In this document: piece after piece, positions 7,265-11,966 of the stretch
Layout: the number at the start of each line of letters is the position of its first letter
Position numbering within the stretch: the stretch's first letter is position 1
NCBI GenBank assembly: GCA_030705665.1
Contig: JAUZQA010000066.1
Coordinates: 1-11,966 of the forward strand
DNA: 11,966 nt
Reading direction: 5' to 3'
DNA from: Bacillota bacterium
GTDB lineage: Bacteria; Bacillota; Bacilli; Bacillales_B; DSM-18226
Position numbers and translations under genes: made by a program
The notes under the pieces: generated by a model
Databases searched by the model: none
What the model was told of the DNA's origin: nothing
What the model saw: only the letters and a program-made list of their open reading frames with translations

Positions 7265-7774
7265 GTGATAAAGCAAATCATTATTGATGAAATTAAGGAA
7301 GAAGAGAAAGAAGAAGTTCGCAGAATACTAGTAGAGAGTTATCAGCAATATGCCCATTCTTACACAAATCATGACTTATGGATAGAGTATTTATCGAATA
7401 TTAAAGCATCTGTTGATAATCCGGATGTAGACAAAATATTGGTCGCCAAATCTAATCAGCAAATTCTTGGAACTTTACAGTTATTTGAGTCTTCCGAAAA
7501 AGCCTATCAAAGACCTGAATTGAATATTTTTTCACCCATTATTCGCCTTCTGGCCGTCCACCCTACGGCAAGAGGGCGTGGTGTAGCACAGGAATTGTTA
7601 AAAGCAGGAGCGGAATATGCGAAGTCTAAAGGAGCAACCAAATTGTATTTGCATTCAGGTGATCGGATGTCAAAAGCCATTCGTTTATATGAATGGCTTG
7701 GTTATAAGCGGGATCACTCGAAAGAGTTCATGAACAATGACATATTAGTCAAGTGCTTTAGACTAGATTTATAG
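7265..7774 (+). CDS. GNAT-family N-acetyltransferase (YtmI/SnaA-like role)
   Basis: Acetyl-CoA-dependent N-acetyltransferase of 169 residues from the GTG start. The acetyl-CoA pyrophosphate loop is clear: LLAVHPTARGRGVAQELL, with the R/Q-x-x-G-x-G/A signature at about residues 103-108. Motif B follows as LYLHSGDRMSKAIRLYEWLGYKRD, the usual late helix-strand of the fold. In B. subtilis, acetyltransferases in the equivalent operons (YtmI/SnaA and YxeL/SnaB) N-acetylate S-alkyl or S-(2-succino)cysteine before oxidative C-S cleavage. The position between the importer ATPase and the deacylase fits the same protecting-group role. I cannot claim one-to-one orthology with either. The stop is 13 bases before the next ATG. 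Confidence 0.83.
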   Translation: MIKQIIIDEIKEEEKEEVRRILVESYQQYAHSYTNHDLWIEYLSNIKASVDNPDVDKILVAKSNQQILGTLQLFESSEKAYQRPELNIFSPIIRLLAVHPTARGRGVAQELLKAGAEYAKSKGATKLYLHSGDRMSKAIRLYEWLGYKRDHSKEFMNNDILVKCFRLDL

Positions 7775-7787
7775 AAAGGAGATCCCA

Positions 7788-8924
7788 ATGAATCAAGCAG
7801 AATTAGAGACTCACTTGATATCTATACGACGCCACCTGCACCGACATCCGGAATTGTCTAATCAAGAATTTGAAACGACCCAATTTATTAAAACGTGGCT
7901 GCAGGAAATGAATATTCCAATTAGGGAAACAGAATTAGCTACAGGTGTTTTTGCTGACATAGAAGGAAGGAAACCTGGCCCAATTGTTGCATTGCGTGCA
8001 GATATTGATGCCCTCCCGATTGAGGAAAAAACGGGACTTTCTTTTGCTTCAAAATATAAAGGGATCATGCATGCTTGTGGCCATGATTTTCACACAGCGG
8101 CACTTATAGGTGCCGCGTATCTTTTAAAATCAAAACAATCAGAACTAAGAGGGACAGTACGCCTTTTATTTCAGCCTGCAGAAGAATTAGGGGGCGGGGC
8201 TAGGCTTGTGATGAAGGATGGCCAGCTTGATGGAGTCCAGGCGATAATCGGCCTTCACAATAAACCTGACTTGCCGGTGGGGACCATTGGGTTAAAAGCT
8301 GGGCCCTTAATGGCGGCAGTGGATCGTTTTCATGTTACCCTATATGGTAAAGGAAGCCATGCAGGGATACCTCAAAATGGATGTGATCCAATAGCAGCTG
8401 CAGGGCAACTTATTACGGCTCTTCAGACGGTCGTCAGCAGAAATATTTCCCCGATAAAAAGCGCTGTATTGAGCGTGACGAAAATTCAAGGCGGCAGCAC
8501 ATGGAACGTTATCCCAGATCAAGTCGTTCTGGAGGGGACGATTCGATCTTTTGACACCACTATTCGGAAAGATATAAAAGAGAGATTTTATACGATTGTA
8601 AATGCAGTAGCAGCAGCATTTTCGCAGGAAGCGGAAATCAAATGGTTCCCAGGTCCACCCCCGGTTGTTAACCATGAGGCGGTGACAGAAATTACACGTA
8701 CAGCTGCTCTTCAGCAGTCATTAGTGGTTATAAATCCCGAATCTTCCATGGCGGGTGAAGATTTCGCTTATTATCAGGAACAGATCCCTGGAAACTTTGC
8801 TTTTTTTGGTACAAGTGGAAGCGAGGAGTGGCATCACCCGGCATTTACCCTTGATGAATCTGCCATCATTAAAGCAGCTTTTTACTTATACGAAAGTGCT
8901 AAAAGGATTTTAGAATGTCAATAA
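7788..8924 (+). CDS. M20-family metal-dependent amidohydrolase / N-acyl-cysteine deacylase (YtnL/YxeP type)
   Basis: Cytoplasmic amidohydrolase of 378 residues, normal for the M20D peptidase/HipO/YxeP group. It removes the N-acyl group from an amino acid. Visible elements are IRRHLHRHPELS (13-24), ALRADIDALPIEE (68-80), HACGHD with metal ligands Cys97 and His99, LLFQPAEE with acidic residues Glu132/133, GLHN with His157, the small dimerisation domain from about 175 to 290 (GKGSHAGIPQNGCDP onward), and SMAGEDFAYY plus WHHPAF (His349/350) closing the metal site. All expected ligands are present. The ribosome site is AAAGGAGAT. In the B. subtilis pathways the homologue (YtnL/SndA or YxeP/SndB) frees cysteine from N-acetylcysteine as the last step, and it is the last gene of the cluster here. 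Alternative substrates such as other N-acyl amino acids cannot be excluded. Confidence 0.87.
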   Translation: MNQAELETHLISIRRHLHRHPELSNQEFETTQFIKTWLQEMNIPIRETELATGVFADIEGRKPGPIVALRADIDALPIEEKTGLSFASKYKGIMHACGHDFHTAALIGAAYLLKSKQSELRGTVRLLFQPAEELGGGARLVMKDGQLDGVQAIIGLHNKPDLPVGTIGLKAGPLMAAVDRFHVTLYGKGSHAGIPQNGCDPIAAAGQLITALQTVVSRNISPIKSAVLSVTKIQGGSTWNVIPDQVVLEGTIRSFDTTIRKDIKERFYTIVNAVAAAFSQEAEIKWFPGPPPVVNHEAVTEITRTAALQQSLVVINPESSMAGEDFAYYQEQIPGNFAFFGTSGSEEWHHPAFTLDESAIIKAAFYLYESAKRILECQ

Positions 8925-8926
8925 CA

Positions 8927-8964
8927 AATAAAGAGCAATACTCTTTTGAGCATTGCTCTTTATT
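8927..8964. terminator. Strong hairpin between convergent operons (bidirectional terminator)
   Basis: A 17-bp stem (8927-8943 with 8948-8964) with a single A-C mismatch and a TTTT loop begins two bases after the deacylase stop and ends eight bases before the cysA stop. T-rich sequence follows in the - direction (TTTATTTGTTATT) and lies in the descending arm in the + direction. It therefore most likely ends both convergent transcripts. Confidence 0.8.
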
Positions 8965-8972
8965 GAAAAAAG

Positions 8973-10061
8973 TTAAATATAAATAGGCATTGGATCAATT
9001 TTATTTCTATTTTCCAACATCCGGGTTTCTGAAGGTGTAAACAATGAAAGTTGATGGATTAATAGATTAACCTTGTCACCAGGTTGGAAAACCTGTTGGT
9101 TAATTGCTTGATAGGCATATAAAGTAGCATTGTTCGAAATTTCAATTTCAAGAAACCAGGAATCCCCGCGAAAGTGAACATGTTTGACTGTTCCTTCCTG
9201 CCCAGCACTTGCAAGATAGGTAGTATTATTGGGGCGAACCTCTATCCATTCAGGGCGAATCAGTACTTGAACATCCGAATTTGAAAGGTTAGCATCCTGA
9301 TGATCCATTAGTTCAGGAAAACCAGTAAGAGAAATGGGTACATCTATTTTGTTTGATTCGCCGATAAAGGAGGCTACAAATGCTGAAGCTGGCTTGTTGT
9401 AGATCTCCCATGGTGTACCCTGCTGTTCAATCTCACCCTTTTGAACAATAATAATCTGATCCGCAACTTCAATCGCTTCATCCTGATCATGGGTAACAAA
9501 AATAGTGGTGATCCCGAACTCACTAATAAGATTACGAAGCCACAACCGCAGTTCCTTACGAACTTTTGCATCTATAGCTGCAAAAGGTTCATCCAGCAAC
9601 AATAGTTGAGGTTCGGGTGCAAGCGCTCGGGCAAAGGCAACCCGCTGCCGTTGCCCTCCTGAAAGCTGGTGAGGGAATTTGTTCTCTGTACCTTCTAATC
9701 CCATCAATTTTAAAAGGTAGAAAACTCGTTCCTTAATTGCCATACGATTCTGTTTTTTGACCTTTAAGCCATATGCTATATTATCAAAGACTGTCATATG
9801 CTTAAACAAGGCGTAGTTCTGAAAAACAAACCCAATTCCGCGTTCTTGTACGGATAACGAATTGGCCAGTGTTCCATTGAAATATATTTCTCCGGAATCA
9901 GGCTGCTCAAGCCCTGCAATCATTCGCAGGATAGAGGTCTTACCCCCGCCGCTTGGTCCGAGAAGACCGACCAGATGTCCTTTTTCAATTGTAAAACTGG
10001 TTTTATTGATAGCGTGGAACGCACCGAAATGTTTTTCCAAATCTCTAACTTCAATGTGCAT
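8973..10061 (-). CDS. cysA: Sulfate/thiosulfate ABC importer ATPase CysA
   Basis: Cytoplasmic ATPase of 362 residues energising sulfate or thiosulfate uptake. It has an N-terminal ABC domain: Walker A GPSGGGKTS (35-43), Gln81 of the Q-loop in VFQNYALFKHM, LSGGQ (133-137), Walker B LLLLDEP (153-159) and His191 in FVTHDQDEA. A C-terminal regulatory part of about 110 residues follows, with the TOBE-like segment VLIRPEWIEV and HVHFRGDSWFLEIEI. FQNYALF with FVTHDQDEA and the C-terminal domain are typical of CysA. It is the last gene of the - strand operon, and its ATG overlaps the end of cysW by 11 bases behind GAAGGGAAG, so translation is probably coupled. B. subtilis 168 instead takes up sulfate through a permease of another family. 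Confidence 0.92.
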   Translation of the reverse strand: MHIEVRDLEKHFGAFHAINKTSFTIEKGHLVGLLGPSGGGKTSILRMIAGLEQPDSGEIYFNGTLANSLSVQERGIGFVFQNYALFKHMTVFDNIAYGLKVKKQNRMAIKERVFYLLKLMGLEGTENKFPHQLSGGQRQRVAFARALAPEPQLLLLDEPFAAIDAKVRKELRLWLRNLISEFGITTIFVTHDQDEAIEVADQIIIVQKGEIEQQGTPWEIYNKPASAFVASFIGESNKIDVPISLTGFPELMDHQDANLSNSDVQVLIRPEWIEVRPNNTTYLASAGQEGTVKHVHFRGDSWFLEIEISNNATLYAYQAINQQVFQPGDKVNLLIHQLSLFTPSETRMLENRNKIDPMPIYI

Positions 10062-10860
10062 GATATTTTTCTTCCCTTCTATTTTTCATCCATTCCAGAA
10101 ACAGCAGGACCATAACAGAAAAGAGTCCAAGCAAGAGCGCCACACTGTTAGCGGCAACGATATTGTTATCCACCGAGTCTTGATAGACTAAAGTTGTTGC
10201 GGTTTGAGTCTGATTGATAATATTACCGGAAACAACCAATACGGCACCAAATTCTCCAACAGATCTTGCTATGGTTAGGACAAGACCGTAATATACGGCC
10301 CACCGAATCGAAGGCCAGGTAACCTGAAAAAAGGTACGTACTGGACTGGCGCCTAAGGTGGCTGAAGCTTCTTCGGAACTGATGCCAAGCTCTGATAGGA
10401 TTGGAACAATTTCACGAATCATTAGCGGGAAGGTGACAAAAACCGTAGCCATAACCATACCAGGAAGTGCATAGACGATTTTTACACCTGCATTTTCAAA
10501 AAACATCCCCAATAGCGTATTTGGGCCAAACAGAAGGATGATCATTAACCCGCCAATGACAGGGGAAACTGAAAAGGGCAAATCGACAATAATATTAATG
10601 AAGGTCCGAACCCATTTTGGCAACCAAGTGCCGCGGACCATTTCTAATGAAAGCAGTATGCCAATTAACGTGTTCAGCAAAACTACTATTATGACAATAA
10701 TTAAACTTACCGATAAAGCATGAATGGTTTCCGGGCGCTTTAAAGCATCGAAAAACAGTCCAGCACCATTTTGGAAGGCACTCACTACAATACTGGAAAA
10801 TGGCAGGATAAGAATGAGGAGAACTAGTAAAACAGTTATGGAAATAAAGAGCCTTCTCAT
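10051..10860 (-). CDS. cysW: Sulfate ABC importer permease CysW
   Basis: Membrane subunit of 269 residues with about six hydrophobic spans. It pairs with CysT to form the sulfate channel. Recognisable blocks are PFSVSPVIGGLMIILLFGPNTLLG, VTFPLMIREIVPIL, the EAA loop SSEEASATLGASPVRTFFQVTWPSI, and the conserved ARSVGEFGAVLVVSGNI. The last of these, together with QTATTLVYQ, is characteristic of the CysT/CysW family. The start ATG overlaps the cysT stop by four bases (ATGA) behind AAAAAGGAGGGG ten bases upstream. A charged C-terminal tail (MKNRREEKYHAH) runs into the cysA start. Distinguishing CysW from CysT rests on gene order and sequence feel. Confidence 0.9.
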   Translation of the reverse strand: MRRLFISITVLLVLLILILPFSSIVVSAFQNGAGLFFDALKRPETIHALSVSLIIVIIVVLLNTLIGILLSLEMVRGTWLPKWVRTFINIIVDLPFSVSPVIGGLMIILLFGPNTLLGMFFENAGVKIVYALPGMVMATVFVTFPLMIREIVPILSELGISSEEASATLGASPVRTFFQVTWPSIRWAVYYGLVLTIARSVGEFGAVLVVSGNIINQTQTATTLVYQDSVDNNIVAANSVALLLGLFSVMVLLFLEWMKNRREEKYHAH

Positions 10861-11663
10861 ACTTGTGTACCCCTCCTTTTTTGAAAGACATTAACTACTA
10901 GTAAAACAAGTAACGAAAGAGTTATTAATACAATAGAAACAGCCGCAGCCCCTTGGGTGTTATAGTTTTCTATTTCGCCATAAATGTACACCGAGGCTAC
11001 CTGTGTTTTCCCAGGAAGGTTGCCAGATATAAGAGAGAGAGCTCCAAATTCTGATAATGCTCTGGAAAAGGCGAGCATGCTCCCTGCTAGAATGCTAGGA
11101 ACGATGGAAGGAAGCAGTACCTTAAAGAAGGTAAACACTTTCCCTGCACCGAGCGTATAACTAGCTTGTTCTTCAAACGGATCAAATTGCTCGATCATCG
11201 GCTGGACTGTCCGAATAACAAAAGGAAATGTAATAAAAACCATGCCGATTACAATAGCTGCCTGATTGTAAAGCAGATGGATGCCGACGGACCCCAGCCA
11301 TTTCCCGATTGGATTTTGTGGGCCTAAAAGTGACAACAGCATTAAACCAGAAACAGCAGTCGGCAGTGAAAATGGAAGATCCACCATACTGCTTATCATC
11401 CGGTTACCAAAAAAACGGTAACGAACCAAAACGAATGCGATAAAGGTCCCGATCACCGCCTGAATCAAAGTAGTGATTATACTAAGTTTGAACGTTAAAA
11501 GAATTGCTTTCCAGGCTATGACACCGGAAACAGCTTTCCAAAACGGCTCCCAGCCGAGAGAAAAACCTTTTACATATACAGCTGATATCGGTAAAACCAC
11601 AAGGATGAGAAGATAACCAATAAGAATGGAACGCATTGCCACTTGATAACTTTTTATTTTCAT
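10857..11663 (-). CDS. cysT: Sulfate ABC importer permease CysT (CysU)
   Basis: First membrane subunit of the sulfate importer, 268 residues, about six spans. Key segments are DLPFSLPTAVSGLMLLSLLGP, ITFPFVIRTVQPMIEQFDP, the EAA loop EEQASYTLGAGKVFTFFKVLLPSI, and FSRALSEFGALSLISGNLPGKTQVASVYIYGEIE. The start is taken at the ATG at 11661-11663 (MKIKSYQ), with CGGAGTG (11669-11675) in front. A longer frame back to TTG at 11750 is rejected because that TTG is the first half of the -35 box and the transcript would begin inside it. No sulfate-binding protein gene is found next to it within the window, although sbp/cysP usually leads such operons. Confidence 0.9.
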   Translation of the reverse strand: MKIKSYQVAMRSILIGYLLILVVLPISAVYVKGFSLGWEPFWKAVSGVIAWKAILLTFKLSIITTLIQAVIGTFIAFVLVRYRFFGNRMISSMVDLPFSLPTAVSGLMLLSLLGPQNPIGKWLGSVGIHLLYNQAAIVIGMVFITFPFVIRTVQPMIEQFDPFEEQASYTLGAGKVFTFFKVLLPSIVPSILAGSMLAFSRALSEFGALSLISGNLPGKTQVASVYIYGEIENYNTQGAAAVSIVLITLSLLVLLVVNVFQKRRGTQV

Positions 11664-11720
11664 ATCAACACTCCGAAGTTTAAGTATTCTTACCTGATTA
11701 GTATGAATTAAATTATAAAG

Positions 11721-11750
11721 ATAATAACAATATGAAGATACTTCTGTCAA
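11721..11750 (-). promoter_or_regulatory. Sigma-A-type promoter of the cysTWA operon
   Basis: Read on the - strand, a perfect -35 TTGACA (11745-11750) is followed after 18 bases by TATTAT (11721-11726), five of six to consensus. The predicted transcript starts near 11713, giving a leader of about 50 bases to the cysT ATG. Confidence 0.65.
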
Positions 11751-11762
11751 TAAAAAAATAAA

Positions 11763-11777
11763 ATATTCTAATAATAT
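11763..11777. promoter_or_regulatory. 15-bp dyad upstream of the cysT -35 box (possible activator site)
   Basis: ATATT-CTAAT-AATAT is an inverted repeat of the ATA-N9-TAT form, 13 bases upstream of the cysT -35 box. LysR-type regulators, which often control sulfur genes (CysL and YtlI in Bacillus), bind sites of this general shape at this distance. The AT-rich composition makes chance occurrence likely, so the call is tentative. Confidence 0.25.
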
Positions 11778-11827
11778 CTGAGGTTGGTGTAAGCAATTGG
11801 AAGACAGTTTTTTTAACTAAAACAAAC

Positions 11828-11857
11828 TTGACAGATTGGAATTATATGATTTAAAAT
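11828..11857 (+). promoter_or_regulatory. Strong sigma-A-type promoter reading out of the right edge
   Basis: TTGACA (11828-11833), 18-base spacer, TAAAAT (11852-11857). The transcript should begin near 11864, about 17 bases before the copy B hairpin. The spacer holds GGAATT (11838-11843), a short string that also occurs in sites of the Bacillus cysteine repressor CymR as I recall them. That alone is weak evidence. Confidence 0.6.
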
Positions 11858-11880
11858 ACAAATAATTCAAAAATGATCTC

Positions 11881-11903
11881 AGCCGACTAGGCATCTAGAG
11901 GCT
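11881..11903 (+). promoter_or_regulatory. Leader hairpin, copy B of the two-copy motif (putative antiterminator)
   Basis: AGCC (11881-11884) pairs with GGCT (11900-11903), and CTAG (11887-11890) with CTAG (11895-11898), around the loop GCAT, with the same GA/A internal loop as copy A. Outside the four loop bases, 18 of 19 positions of GCCGACTAG...AGGCTC match copy A. The 3' arm is shared with the terminator at 11897-11948. Confidence 0.55.
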
Positions 11904-11948
11904 CTCAATTCAAGGTGACAATCCTGAATTGGGAGCCTCTTTCTTTTT
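11897..11948 (+). terminator. Intrinsic terminator/attenuator overlapping copy B
   Basis: A 16-bp stem (11897-11912 with 11925-11940) is perfect apart from one G-U pair, and a T-rich run follows at 11940-11948. It comes only about 33 bases after the predicted transcript start, so it would end transcription before any gene unless the preceding hairpin forms. Its T tract faces right, so it belongs to a + strand transcript and not to cysT. Confidence 0.75.
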
Positions 11949-11966
11949 GCACAAAATATTTTAGGG

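Larger units (their letters stand above)
11664..11966. other. Gene-free divergent regulatory region
   Basis: About 300 bases without a credible gene. From left to right it holds the cysT leader and promoter, the ATA-N9-TAT dyad, a T-rich stretch, the rightward promoter, and the leader with its mutually exclusive hairpins. A + strand gene is expected just beyond the right edge; nothing in the last 18 bases identifies it. Confidence 0.7.

Noticed and set aside
9862..10191. + strand open frame of 109 codons opposite cysA/cysW
   Set aside because: It is fully antisense to genes with intact ABC motifs and lacks any recognisable domain.
11664..11750. N-terminal extension of CysT starting at TTG 11750
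   Set aside because: It overlies the -35/-10 boxes and has no ribosome site, whereas the ATG at 11663 has GGAG at good spacing and starts at the expected family position.
1..11966. CRISPR array, transposase, phage or tRNA/rRNA genes
   Set aside because: No regular repeats with spacers, transposase motifs, terminal repeats with target duplication, or RNA gene signatures were seen on either strand.

Overview
The window comes from a low-GC Gram-positive bacterium, most likely a Bacillus relative. The evidence is AT-rich DNA, strong AAGGAGG-type ribosome sites, TTG and GTG starts, a lipoprotein solute-binding protein and gene types familiar from the Bacillus subtilis ytm/yxe sulfur operons. No rRNA, tRNA, insertion sequence, phage gene or CRISPR array was seen.

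Layout. (1) Bases 2-727: the 3' part of a monoacylglycerol lipase/carboxylesterase-type hydrolase, cut by the left edge. (2) Bases 891-8924, + strand: a sulfur-compound uptake and breakdown cluster. Its order is a flavin-dependent monooxygenase (YtnJ/CmoJ/YxeK type), a PLP aminotransferase, a small glutaredoxin-like protein (YtnI type), a complete polar amino-acid ABC importer (lipoprotein, two permeases, ATPase; TcyJ/K-L-M-N type), a GNAT acetyltransferase and an M20 deacylase (YtnL/YxeP type). It ends in a strong hairpin at 8927-8964. (3) Bases 8973-11663, - strand: cysT-cysW-cysA, the membrane and ATPase parts of a sulfate/thiosulfate ABC importer, convergent with the cluster. (4) Bases 11664-11966: a regulatory stretch with divergent promoters. 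One drives cysT; the other drives a short leader RNA pointing to a gene beyond the right edge.

How the genes may work together (inference from the B. subtilis pathways): an S-modified cysteine is imported by the ABC system, N-acetylated by the GNAT enzyme, attacked at the C-S bond by the flavin monooxygenase, reduced or resolved with help from the glutaredoxin, and deacetylated by the M20 enzyme to release cysteine. The aminotransferase is not part of the B. subtilis operons as I recall them. A second monooxygenase (YtmO/CmoO), a riboflavin kinase, a second binding protein and a YtnM permease are not in the window. The adjacent sulfate transporter makes the region a sulfur-acquisition locus.

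The most notable non-coding signal is a conserved RNA-like element found twice (2279-2341 and 11881-11948). A small hairpin, GCCGACTAG-N4-CTRG-AGGCTC, overlaps the 5' arm of an intrinsic terminator, so the two structures exclude each other. This is the architecture of a transcription attenuator. I do not recognise it as a named riboswitch class.
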